Shown: positions 1-7,287 of the stretch, one piece after another
Layout: each line of letters opens with the position of its first letter
Numbering within the stretch: position 1 is the first letter of the stretch
NCBI GenBank assembly: GCA_030830415.1
Contig: JAURNB010000109.1
Location: forward strand, 1-7,338
DNA: 7,338 bases
Reading direction: 5' to 3'
DNA from: Acidimicrobiales bacterium
GTDB taxonomy: Bacteria; Actinomycetota; Acidimicrobiia; Acidimicrobiales; Ilumatobacteraceae
Program-made: the position numbers and the translations under genes
Notes under the pieces: model-generated
Told to the model about the DNA's origin: nothing
Database searches by the model: none
What the model saw: the letters and a program-made list of their open reading frames with translations, nothing else

Positions 1-251
1 AATACCACTCAGCTGCCGAGTTCGATGCCGATCACGGTGTCTCCTCTGAAATGACCGAAATTCGCAATCCCCAGGGGGAAGTGTGCGAAGTGGCGTTGCA
101 TACGGGGTGCTACACCCCGCGCGAACTGCGTTTACTCTGTAGAGGGGTTGGTCTCGACGAAATAAGGATTTTCAGTGCCGAGCCAGGGGCCTATGGAAGT
201 GATCCTCCCAACACTGAAACAGCGGAGTTTCTTGTTTTTGCTTCTCGGTGA
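1..251 (+). CDS. Probable class I SAM-dependent methyltransferase, C-terminal fragment (5' end outside window)
   Basis: The reading frame is open from base 3 to the TGA at 249-251, giving 82 codons of the C-terminal end of a protein that begins upstream. The ATG at 51 is internal, because the frame continues in front of it. The visible part has the look of the last strands of a Rossmann-fold methyltransferase: a YTPRELRLL segment, then VGLDEIRIFSAEPG, then a closing hydrophobic strand FLVFAS before the stop. That pattern (helix after 'TP.EL', strand, loop rich in Gly/Pro/Asp, final strand) is common in small-molecule and unassigned class I enzymes. The SAM-binding GxGxG motif would lie upstream and cannot be seen, so substrate is unknown. 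In actinobacteria a methyltransferase of this kind is often found just before rpsA, which agrees with the context. The family call rests on the C-terminus and neighbourhood only. Confidence 0.6.
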   Translation, partial: YHSAAEFDADHGVSSEMTEIRNPQGEVCEVALHTGCYTPRELRLLCRGVGLDEIRIFSAEPGAYGSDPPNTETAEFLVFASR

Positions 252-271
252 TAGGTTTTCAGGGTCCTATC
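250..271 (+). promoter_or_regulatory. Small inverted repeat in the presumed rpsA leader
   Basis: GATAGG at 250-255 is complementary to CCTATC at 266-271, giving a 6-bp stem with a 10-base loop directly after the methyltransferase stop codon. No T-run follows, so it is not a convincing intrinsic terminator. It sits about 37 bases before the preferred rpsA start, where a leader hairpin could affect S1 expression; S1 autogenous control is known in enterobacteria, but nothing here demonstrates it. A 6-bp repeat can easily arise by chance. Confidence 0.2.
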
Positions 272-307
272 CATCGATTCCCGTCCCTTTTGAAAGCGAA
301 TTCCCCG

Positions 308-1633
308 TTGTCCGACACCACTATCTCTTCTGCTCCCTTTGGCACCTACGACGCAGAAGGTAACTACACCCCACGCCAAATCACTTCACACGACACATCG
401 TTCGCCGATGCCATTGCTGGCACCATGGTGGAACTCAAAGATGGTCAACTTGTTTCAGGAACGGTCGTCAAAATTGACCGCGATGAAGTGCTCTTGGAAA
501 TTGGGTACAAAACCGAAGGCGTTATTCCTTCACGTGAACTTTCTATCCGCAACGATGTCGACCCAAGTGAAATCGTTTCACTCGGTGAGCGCATTGAAGC
601 ACTTGTCTTAACTCTTGAAGACAAAGAGGGTCGCCTCTTGTTGTCAAAGAAGCGTGCTCAGTACGAGCGCGCCTGGGGCGACATTGAAAAAGTTAAAGAA
701 GTCGACGGGATGGTCGAGGGTCTTGTTATCGAAGTTGTCAAGGGCGGCCTCATCGTCGACATTGGTCTTCGTGGCTTCTTGCCAGCATCACTTGTTGAAC
801 TCCGTCGTGTTCGCGACCTTCAGCCGTACATCGGCAAGGTCTTGCAGGCGAAAATCATTGAACTCGACCGCAACCGCAACAATGTTGTGTTGTCACGTCG
901 TGGATTCCTCGAAGAGACACAAAAAGAGCAGCGCGACGATTTCCTCGTGCATCTCAAGCCAGGCGAAATCCGTACCGGAATCGTGTCGAGCGTTGTTGCC
1001 TTCGGTGCCTTCGTCGACTTGGGCGGCATGGACGGACTCATCCACGTTTCAGAGCTTTCTTGGAAGCACGTCGATCACCCAGGTTCAGTTGTTGCCATTG
1101 GCGACGAAGTAACCGTTCAGGTTCTCGATGTCGACATGAGCCGCGAGCGCATCAGCCTCTCGTTGAAGGCCACACAGCAAGATCCATGGCAGGAATTCGC
1201 AAGCTCGCACGAAGTTGGCCAGCTTGTTTATGGTCGCGTCACGAAGCTCGTTCCATTCGGTGGATTCGTGCAGGTGGGCGACGGCATCGAAGGTCTTGTG
1301 CACATCTCAGAAATGTCGGCTCACCATGTCGACTCTCCAGAGCAAGTGGTCACACCAGGTGAAGAACTCTGGGTCAAGATCATCGACCTCGATCTTGCTC
1401 GTCGACGCATCAGCATTTCTATTAAGCAAGCCGCCGAAGGCGGAGAACTTGCCGAGGAATACCGCAGTCACTTCGAAGTTGACGAACAAGGCAACTGGGT
1501 GGGCGGCGACGACGCAGAGCGTGAAGCTGCTTGGGCCGATTACTATAAAGAATACGGCGAAGGCGAAGTGCCAACTGAGGCACCAGCAGCTGAAGTTGCC
1601 GTTGAAGAAACTCCAGCTGCACCCGCAGAATAG
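308..1633 (+). CDS. rpsA: 30S ribosomal protein S1
   Basis: S1 is an RNA-binding protein of the small ribosomal subunit that helps capture and unfold mRNA at initiation. From the TTG at 308 the product is 441 residues with four S1 (OB-fold) domains at about 45-115, 132-198, 217-288 and 302-374. Domains 3 and 4 carry the classic FGAFVDLGG/DGLIHVSELS and FGGFVQVGDGIEGLVHISEMS cores; domain 1 has DRDEVLLEIGYKTEGVIP, a hallmark of actinobacterial S1. The last roughly 65 residues form an acidic Ala/Glu/Pro-rich tail. Four domains rather than six is normal for this phylum. The frame is open back to GTG 248, which overlaps the methyltransferase stop, but no Shine-Dalgarno precedes it; TTG 308 would give a natural MSDTT start with a weak GAAAG at 292-296. 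TTG 290 is another in-frame option. The product is certain, the start is not. Confidence 0.95.
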   Translation: MSDTTISSAPFGTYDAEGNYTPRQITSHDTSFADAIAGTMVELKDGQLVSGTVVKIDRDEVLLEIGYKTEGVIPSRELSIRNDVDPSEIVSLGERIEALVLTLEDKEGRLLLSKKRAQYERAWGDIEKVKEVDGMVEGLVIEVVKGGLIVDIGLRGFLPASLVELRRVRDLQPYIGKVLQAKIIELDRNRNNVVLSRRGFLEETQKEQRDDFLVHLKPGEIRTGIVSSVVAFGAFVDLGGMDGLIHVSELSWKHVDHPGSVVAIGDEVTVQVLDVDMSRERISLSLKATQQDPWQEFASSHEVGQLVYGRVTKLVPFGGFVQVGDGIEGLVHISEMSAHHVDSPEQVVTPGEELWVKIIDLDLARRRISISIKQAAEGGELAEEYRSHFEVDEQGNWVGGDDAEREAAWADYYKEYGEGEVPTEAPAAEVAVEETPAAPAE

Positions 1634-1645
1634 TTTTTCAACAAC

Positions 1646-2287
1646 ATGATACTTGTGGGTCTTACCGGGGGAATTGGCTCCGGTAAGTCCACGGTGTCGC
1701 AATTGTTATCTGAGCGTGGCGCCATCATTGTCGATGCCGACGCCGTTGCGCGAGAGCTGCAACAACCCGGTACCGAAGTGCTGCGTCTGATGGCGGAAGC
1801 TTTCGGGCAGGAAATATGTAACGCTGACGGTTCATTAAATCGTCAAGCAGTGGCCGACAAGGTTTTTGGAAATGCTGAAGCGTTGAAAACTCTCAATGGA
1901 ATTGTGCACCCAGCTATTGGCAAAGAGATGAACAGGCGCATTGAAGAACAGCGCAGCACCAACAATGTCGTTGTGCTCGATATTCCACTGCTCGTCGAGA
2001 ACCCTCGTGAAGGTTTGTGTGGGGTCATTGTTGTCGACGTGCCTGTTGATATTGCCGTCGATCGATTGGTGAGTGCCCGAGGTATGGCAAAAGAAGATGC
2101 TGAGGCGCGCGTATCGCGTCAAGCGTCGCGGGAAGACCGTAGGGCAATTGCCGACAAGGTAATTGATAACTCCAGAGATCTTGAGTTCCTTCGTCAGCAA
2201 GTTGATGAGGTGTGGGCCTGGATGCAAACGCTTCCCGCAGCTGCACCTGACGCGGGTAAACAAGTGCGCCCTGAAGTGAAGAAATGA
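1646..2287 (+). CDS. coaE: Dephospho-CoA kinase
   Basis: CoaE phosphorylates the 3'-hydroxyl of the ribose of dephospho-CoA with ATP, the last step of coenzyme A synthesis in the cytoplasm. The 213-residue protein opens with a P-loop, GLTGGIGSGKST, at residues 5-16 (Lys14). This is followed by the substrate-side VDADAVAREL motif near residue 30, DIPLLVEN near 112 and a QASREDRRAIADKVIDN lid/helix segment near 155-172, all typical of the family. Its length matches single-domain bacterial enzymes; mycobacterial CoaE carries an extra C-terminal GrpB-like (UPF0157) domain that is absent here. The ATG at 1646 puts the P-loop at the usual distance from the N-terminus and lies 12 bases after the rpsA stop, with no clear Shine-Dalgarno between them. 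Translation may therefore depend on ribosomes arriving from rpsA. The 3' end overlaps uvrB by four bases. Confidence 0.96.
   Translation: MILVGLTGGIGSGKSTVSQLLSERGAIIVDADAVARELQQPGTEVLRLMAEAFGQEICNADGSLNRQAVADKVFGNAEALKTLNGIVHPAIGKEMNRRIEEQRSTNNVVVLDIPLLVENPREGLCGVIVVDVPVDIAVDRLVSARGMAKEDAEARVSRQASREDRRAIADKVIDNSRDLEFLRQQVDEVWAWMQTLPAAAPDAGKQVRPEVKK
2284..2287 (+). promoter_or_regulatory. ATGA stop-start overlap coupling coaE and uvrB
   Basis: The uvrB ATG (2284-2286) shares bases with the coaE TGA (2285-2287). Such four-base overlaps usually allow a terminating ribosome to restart on the downstream gene. Only a weak purine stretch, GAAGTGAAGAA just upstream, could act as a ribosome binding site. 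This supports coaE and uvrB being on one transcript. Confidence 0.7.
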
Positions 2288-4314
2288 CAGAGGCTCGGCA
2301 CTCCTTTCAGGTGGTGTCTGACTATTCGCCAGCCGGCGATCAGCCGCGTGCCATTGCAGAGCTGTCGGCAGGTATCGAACGAGGAGACAAGTTTCAAACC
2401 CTTTTAGGCATCACGGGTTCGGGTAAGTCGGCAACAATTGCGTGGACCATTGAGAAGGTTCAGCGCCCCACACTCATTCTTGCTCCCAACAAGAGTTTGG
2501 CTGCGCAGCTAACGCAAGAGATGCGCGAGTTCTTTCCGCATAACCGTGTTGAGTACTTCGTAAGTTATTACGACTACTACCAGCCCGAGGCGTATATCGC
2601 ATCAAGCGACACCTTCATTGAAAAAGACTCGTCGGTGAACGATGAAATAGACAGGTTGCGACACTCGGCTACCGCTGCACTTTTGACGCGGCGCGACACC
2701 ATCGTGGTGGCGAGTGTGAGTTGTATTTACGGAATGGGCGACCCTGAGGAATATCGCGGTCAGTTGCTGGAACTGCACACAGGTGTCGACTACGACCAGC
2801 GCAGCATTTTGAAGCGCCTCGTTGAACTGCAATACGACAGAAACGACATTGCACTTGGGCGAGGCAACTTTCGCGTGCGCGGCGACACCATTGAAATTCA
2901 TGCCGCATACGACGAAAACGTATTGCGCGTGGAGATGTTTGGCGACACTGTCGACCGCATCACCACAATCGACCCGGTCACGGGCGAAAACTTGAGTGAA
3001 TTAACAGAAGTTGTTGTGTTCCCTGCAACACACTACGTAGCCGGCGATGAACGAATGCGTCGTGCGGTCATTGGTATTGAGAAAGAACTCCAAGAACGAC
3101 TAGCGGTATTTGAGTCACAAGGGAAACTGCTGGAAGCACAACGTTTGCGGATGCGTACTCAATACGACCTCGAGATGATTCAAGAAATGGGTTACTGCAA
3201 CGGTATTGAGAACTACTCAATGCACATTGACGGCCGCGAGCCTGGGGAGCCACCATTTACTCTGCTCGACTATTTTCCCAAAGATTATTTGCTGGTCATT
3301 GATGAAAGCCACGTGGCAATTCCACAGTTGCATGGGCAATTTGCTGGCGACCTGAGTCGTAAGTCGAATCTGGTGGAACACGGCTTTCGTCTGCCGTCGG
3401 CCATCAATAACCGCCCATTGCGATTCGAAGAAGTGATGGAGCGCCTGCATCAAGGTATTTTCATGTCGGCAACTCCTGGCAAGTTCGAACTGGCCGAGTC
3501 GCAGAGCATTGTCGAGCAAATTGTGCGACCAACTGGACTGGTTGACCCTGAGGTCATTGTAAAGCCAACGAAGGGTCAAATTGATGACCTTGTCGAGATG
3601 GTGAATGACCGTATCGAACGTGGCGACAGAATTTTGGTCACGACTCTTACTAAGAAGATGGCAGAAGACTTAAGTGAATATTTGCTCGAGCAGGGTTTGC
3701 GTGTTCGGTACTTGCATTCCAATATCGACACCATTCAGCGCATTGAAATACTTCGTGCGTTACGCCTTGGTGAATTCGATGTGCTTGTGGGAATTAACTT
3801 GTTGCGAGAGGGTCTCGACCTTCCTGAGGTGTCGCTTGTTTGTATTCTCGATGCCGACAAAGAAGGATTCTTGCGTAGCGAAACATCGCTCATTCAAATG
3901 ATCGGTCGTGCTGCACGAAATGTCGACGGCCAAGTAGTGATGTATGCCGACAAGATGACCAAGGCAATGACTGCCGCTATTGGTGAAACCCAGCGGCGCC
4001 GTGAGCGACAAATTGCCTACAACCTCGCCAACGGCATTAACCCGCAGACCATTCGTAAGGCTGTGGGCGACATCTTGCATTTACTCAGGCCCGATTCGGG
4101 TGCACCCGTTCCAGGGAAGGGACAGCGTAAAGATCGTGAGCGCGACAAGGTCAAACGCGAGTTGCGGTCGCTGCCCGAGCAAGAGATGCTGCGTCTCATT
4201 CAAACTCTTGAAGAAGAGATGCACGAGGCCGCTGGAGACCTGCGCTTTGAGTATGCAGCCCGCTTGCGCGATGAGGTGAATGAATTGAAGCGGGAATTGC
4301 GCGACGCGGGTTAG
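2284..4314 (+). CDS. uvrB: Excinuclease ABC subunit B
   Basis: UvrB is the damage-verifying helicase-like subunit of nucleotide excision repair. UvrA loads it at a lesion, it inserts a beta-hairpin between the strands, then recruits UvrC. The 676-residue length is close to the E. coli protein. Visible features in order are Walker A GITGSGKS at residues 42-49 and the aromatic beta-hairpin YFVSYYDYYQPEAY at 91-104. Next come EKDSSVNDEIDRLRHSAT, the Walker B-type DESH at 340-343, FMSATPG and helicase motif VI QMIGRAARN at 538-546. The C-terminal UVR domain starts near 643 (EEEMHEAAGDLRFEYAARLRDE) and is the known contact for UvrC. No key residue looks missing. Ser rather than Thr after the Walker A Lys also occurs in actinobacterial UvrB. 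The start is fixed by the ATGA overlap with coaE and by the family-typical N-terminus (FQVVSDYSPAGDQP). Confidence 0.98.
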   Translation: MTEARHSFQVVSDYSPAGDQPRAIAELSAGIERGDKFQTLLGITGSGKSATIAWTIEKVQRPTLILAPNKSLAAQLTQEMREFFPHNRVEYFVSYYDYYQPEAYIASSDTFIEKDSSVNDEIDRLRHSATAALLTRRDTIVVASVSCIYGMGDPEEYRGQLLELHTGVDYDQRSILKRLVELQYDRNDIALGRGNFRVRGDTIEIHAAYDENVLRVEMFGDTVDRITTIDPVTGENLSELTEVVVFPATHYVAGDERMRRAVIGIEKELQERLAVFESQGKLLEAQRLRMRTQYDLEMIQEMGYCNGIENYSMHIDGREPGEPPFTLLDYFPKDYLLVIDESHVAIPQLHGQFAGDLSRKSNLVEHGFRLPSAINNRPLRFEEVMERLHQGIFMSATPGKFELAESQSIVEQIVRPTGLVDPEVIVKPTKGQIDDLVEMVNDRIERGDRILVTTLTKKMAEDLSEYLLEQGLRVRYLHSNIDTIQRIEILRALRLGEFDVLVGINLLREGLDLPEVSLVCILDADKEGFLRSETSLIQMIGRAARNVDGQVVMYADKMTKAMTAAIGETQRRRERQIAYNLANGINPQTIRKAVGDILHLLRPDSGAPVPGKGQRKDRERDKVKRELRSLPEQEMLRLIQTLEEEMHEAAGDLRFEYAARLRDEVNELKRELRDAG

Positions 4315-4347
4315 CACATTGCGCCATATGTAAGTAATCTCGCATGA
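4315..4347 (+). other. uvrB-uvrA spacer
   Basis: This 33-base gap is the longest between complete genes inside the run. It holds an AT-richer patch (CATATGTAAGTAAT at 4325-4338) that could contain a -10-like element. I cannot pair it with a good -35 hexamer at normal spacing. No GAAC-N4-GTTC or CTGT-N8-ACAG type LexA operator and no hairpin with a T-run is visible. Nor is there a convincing Shine-Dalgarno for uvrA. An ATG at 4344 opens a three-codon frame (Met-Asn-Gly-stop) that overlaps the uvrA start. Confidence 0.5.
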
Positions 4348-7284
4348 ATGGCTGACAAAATCATCGTGCGAGGTGCTCGCGAGCACAACTTGAAAAATGT
4401 CAGCGTTGAACTACCGCGCGACAAGCTCATTGTGTTCACCGGGTTGTCTGGTTCGGGTAAATCAAGCCTTGCCTTCGACACCATCTATGCAGAAGGTCAG
4501 CGCCGGTATGTAGAGAGCCTCAGTGCCTATGCACGCCAATTCCTTGGTCAGATGGATAAGCCAGATGTCGACCACATTGAAGGTTTGTCTCCCGCTATCT
4601 CCATTGACCAAAAGTCCGCTTCGCGTAACCCGCGCTCAACAGTGGGAACCATTACCGAGGTGTATGACTACCTGCGCTTGCTGTATGCGCGCATTGGTGT
4701 GCAGCATTGCCCCAAAGACGGAACCGCTCTGAAAAGGCAGACGCCGCAACAAATTGTTGATCGTGTTCTGCAAATGCCCGATGGAACTCGTTTCCAGGTG
4801 CTTGCGCCAGTGGTTCGTGGACGCAAAGGCGAATACGACACCTTGCTCGGTGAACTTGCTGGCCAGGGGTACGTGCGTGCCAGGGTAGACGGTGAACTTG
4901 TCGATATCTCAGAGTTCCTGAAACAAGAGAAGCGGCTAGCGCGCTACGAGCAGCACTCTATTGAAGTCGTTATCGACCGATTGGTAAAGAAAGACAATAT
5001 TGCGCGTCGCCTCACCGACAGCTTGGAAACTGCACTGCGTCTTGCAGAAGGCGTGGCTGAAATTGAATTGATGGGCGTGAAAGGTGACGAAAGCGAAATA
5101 CTCACCTTTAGTCAGCATCTTGCGTGCCCAAAGTGTGGCGACAGTTTCGACGAACCTGCTCCGCGAAACTTCTCGTTTAACTCGCCATATGGCGCATGTG
5201 AGAACTGCGACGGCTTGGGTACCAAGTTTGAAGTAGATGCCGACTTGGTGATCCCTAATACCGATTTGGCCATTACCGAGAGCGCAATTGCGCCTTGGCG
5301 CTCAGCGCACACCCAGTACTTCAACCGCATGCTTGAGTCGGTGGCAGAGAAGTACAAGATTCCGCTCACCAAACCCTTTGCCAAGCTTACTGACAAGCAA
5401 AAGAACATCGTGTTGAACGGCGTTGAAGAAGGCCTGGTCGTCAAATACAAGAACCGCTACGGGCGCGTGCGCACTTTCAATACTCATTACGAGGGTGTCA
5501 TCCCTTGGATCAAGCGTCGTCATGAAGCCGCGGAAAGCGACTGGTCGCGCGAACAATACGAAACCTACATGCGCGAAGTGCCTTGCACGGCTTGCAAAGG
5601 AGCGCGTCTCAAACCCGCTTCTTTGGCAATCACCATTAACGACAAGAGCATTTCGGAAGTGTGCGAAATGCCCATCGCCGACTCTGCAGATTTCCTCGAA
5701 AAACTGGTGCTGAGCGATCGAGACAAAATGATTGCCGAACGCGTGACGAAGGAAATCAACGCACGTCTCGGTTTCCTCCTCGATGTGGGCTTGAACTACC
5801 TCACACTCATGCGTAATGCAGGAACACTCGCAGGCGGCGAAGCACAACGTATTCGTTTGGCCAGCCAAATTGGGTCGGGCTTAGTGGGAACGCTGTATGT
5901 GCTCGATGAGCCATCAATCGGTCTGCATCAACGCGATAATAAACGTCTCATTGAAACGCTCGTGAGGTTGCGAGACCTAGGAAACACGGTGCTGGTTGTG
6001 GAACACGATGAAGACACCATTCGCGAGAGCGACTGGATCGTCGATATTGGTCCTGGTGCTGGTGAACACGGCGGTGAAGTGGTGTATAGCGGTCAGGTAT
6101 CGGGCATTGGTAAAGTTGCTGAGTCGATCACCGGGCAGTATCTGTCGGGGAAGAGGTCCATCCCAGTTCCTGAAGTACGACGCCAGCCCAACAAAGAACA
6201 CATCGTGGTGCGTGGTGCCCGCGAGCACAACTTGCAAAACATCGATGTGGAATTCCCTTTGGGATGCTTAGTTGCGGTCACGGGTGTTTCGGGAAGCGGT
6301 AAGAGCACTTTGGTGCGCGACATTTTGTTGCCTGCACTCATGCAGAAAATCTACAAATCGAAAGATGCACCTGGTCGACACAAGTCTGTTGACGGTATTG
6401 AACATCTAGACAAAGTGATTGACATGGATCAGTCGCCCATTGGTCGCACGCCACGCAGTAACGCAGCTACCTACACAGGCGTGTTCGACAACATCCGTAA
6501 GTTGTTCGCTGCAACCCCTGAATCAAAAGTTCGCGGATATCAACCAGGTAGATTTAGCTTCAACGTCGCTGGTGGGCGCTGTGAAGCGTGTTCGGGCGAC
6601 GGAACCATCAAAATTGAAATGCACTTCCTCCCCGATGTGTATGTTCCTTGCGAAGTATGCAAAGGCGCGAGGTACAACCGTGACACGTTGGAAATTCAGT
6701 TCAAAGGCAAGAGCATTGCCGACGTATTGAACATGCCCATCTCGGAAGCCGTTGACTTCTTCGACAATCAACCTGTCATTAGCCGCCATATGAAGACCTT
6801 GGTCGATGTGGGGCTCGGATACGTGCGTCTCGGTCAGTCTGCCCCAACCCTGTCGGGCGGCGAGGCGCAACGAGTGAAGTTGGCAAGTGAGTTAGCAAAG
6901 CGCAGCACCGGGCACACCATCTACTTGCTCGATGAGCCAACAACCGGGTTGCATTTTGAAGACGTACGTCGATTGCTTACCGTGTTGTCGCGCCTCGTTG
7001 ACCAAGGAAACACTGTGTTGGTGATTGAGCACAACCTTGACGTCATCAAAACTGCCGACTGGCTCATCGACCTTGGGCCTGAAGGCGGCTCGGGAGGTGG
7101 TCTGGTGATTGCGGAAGGAACGCCTGAAGACGTCGCTCATACGCCTGGTAGTTACACGGGTCATTTCTTGCGGCCACTGCTCGGCCTCGAGGGGAATGCG
7201 CCAAAAGCAACAAAGCCTGTAGCGACGAAAAAGAAGGCTGTGAAAGCTGCTGAGCCAAAACCGAAAGTTGCTCGAAAGAAGTAA
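4348..7284 (+). CDS. uvrA: Excinuclease ABC subunit A
   Basis: UvrA is the dimeric ABC-type ATPase that scans DNA for bulky lesions and delivers UvrB. The 978-residue protein has both nucleotide-binding modules. Walker A I is GLSGSGKSS at 32-40, and the UvrB-binding region lies at about 145-245. Zinc ligands Cys260, Cys263, Cys284 and Cys287 come next. Signature I is near 494-498 and Walker B I has Asp520-Glu521. In the second module, Walker A II is GVSGSGKS at 646-653, the C-terminal zinc module has Cys745, Cys748, Cys768 and Cys771, signature II (LSGGE) has Ser836, and Walker B II has Asp862-Glu863. Signature I reads LAGGEAQR, with Ala495 where UvrA normally has Ser. The last roughly 27 residues form a Lys/Ala/Pro-rich tail beyond the usual core. 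ATG 4348 gives the family-typical start (IIVRGAREHNLKN). The gene is intact and lies 33 bases after uvrB and 3 bases before uvrC. Confidence 0.98.
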   Translation: MADKIIVRGAREHNLKNVSVELPRDKLIVFTGLSGSGKSSLAFDTIYAEGQRRYVESLSAYARQFLGQMDKPDVDHIEGLSPAISIDQKSASRNPRSTVGTITEVYDYLRLLYARIGVQHCPKDGTALKRQTPQQIVDRVLQMPDGTRFQVLAPVVRGRKGEYDTLLGELAGQGYVRARVDGELVDISEFLKQEKRLARYEQHSIEVVIDRLVKKDNIARRLTDSLETALRLAEGVAEIELMGVKGDESEILTFSQHLACPKCGDSFDEPAPRNFSFNSPYGACENCDGLGTKFEVDADLVIPNTDLAITESAIAPWRSAHTQYFNRMLESVAEKYKIPLTKPFAKLTDKQKNIVLNGVEEGLVVKYKNRYGRVRTFNTHYEGVIPWIKRRHEAAESDWSREQYETYMREVPCTACKGARLKPASLAITINDKSISEVCEMPIADSADFLEKLVLSDRDKMIAERVTKEINARLGFLLDVGLNYLTLMRNAGTLAGGEAQRIRLASQIGSGLVGTLYVLDEPSIGLHQRDNKRLIETLVRLRDLGNTVLVVEHDEDTIRESDWIVDIGPGAGEHGGEVVYSGQVSGIGKVAESITGQYLSGKRSIPVPEVRRQPNKEHIVVRGAREHNLQNIDVEFPLGCLVAVTGVSGSGKSTLVRDILLPALMQKIYKSKDAPGRHKSVDGIEHLDKVIDMDQSPIGRTPRSNAATYTGVFDNIRKLFAATPESKVRGYQPGRFSFNVAGGRCEACSGDGTIKIEMHFLPDVYVPCEVCKGARYNRDTLEIQFKGKSIADVLNMPISEAVDFFDNQPVISRHMKTLVDVGLGYVRLGQSAPTLSGGEAQRVKLASELAKRSTGHTIYLLDEPTTGLHFEDVRRLLTVLSRLVDQGNTVLVIEHNLDVIKTADWLIDLGPEGGSGGGLVIAEGTPEDVAHTPGSYTGHFLRPLLGLEGNAPKATKPVATKKKAVKAAEPKPKVARKK

Positions 7285-7287
7285 TGC

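Noticed and set aside
51..251. Complete 66-residue small protein starting at ATG 51
   Set aside because: The frame is open upstream to the window edge and the sequence reads as the end of a methyltransferase, so the ATG is most likely internal.
232..257. Possible rpsA promoter (TTGTTT at 232-237 with TAGGTT at 252-257)
   Set aside because: The spacing is only 14 bases and both hexamers match poorly, so I could not support it.
615..1112. 165-codon + strand open frame inside rpsA
   Set aside because: It is a shifted-frame shadow of S1 with a Ser/Arg-rich low-complexity translation, while the rpsA frame has four clear S1 domains.
1835..2263. 142-codon minus-strand open frame opposite coaE
   Set aside because: It is antisense to an intact coaE with all family motifs, has no recognisable domain and no start signal.
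2407..2430. UvrB Walker A ending in Lys-Ser rather than Lys-Thr
   Set aside because: Both residues serve in P-loops, and actinobacterial UvrB proteins also use Ser here, so it is not unusual.
5183..5194. Perfect 12-base palindrome CGCCATATGGCG, with related CGCCATATG near 4322 and 6784
   Set aside because: It falls in coding sequence for the conserved zinc-region SPYGA segment of UvrA and is explained by codon choice; the other copies are partial and not symmetric.
5302..5868. 188-codon open frame on the minus strand inside uvrA
   Set aside because: It lies wholly antisense to a well-supported uvrA, resembles no family I know, and is the kind of shadow frame expected from the codon bias of the real gene.
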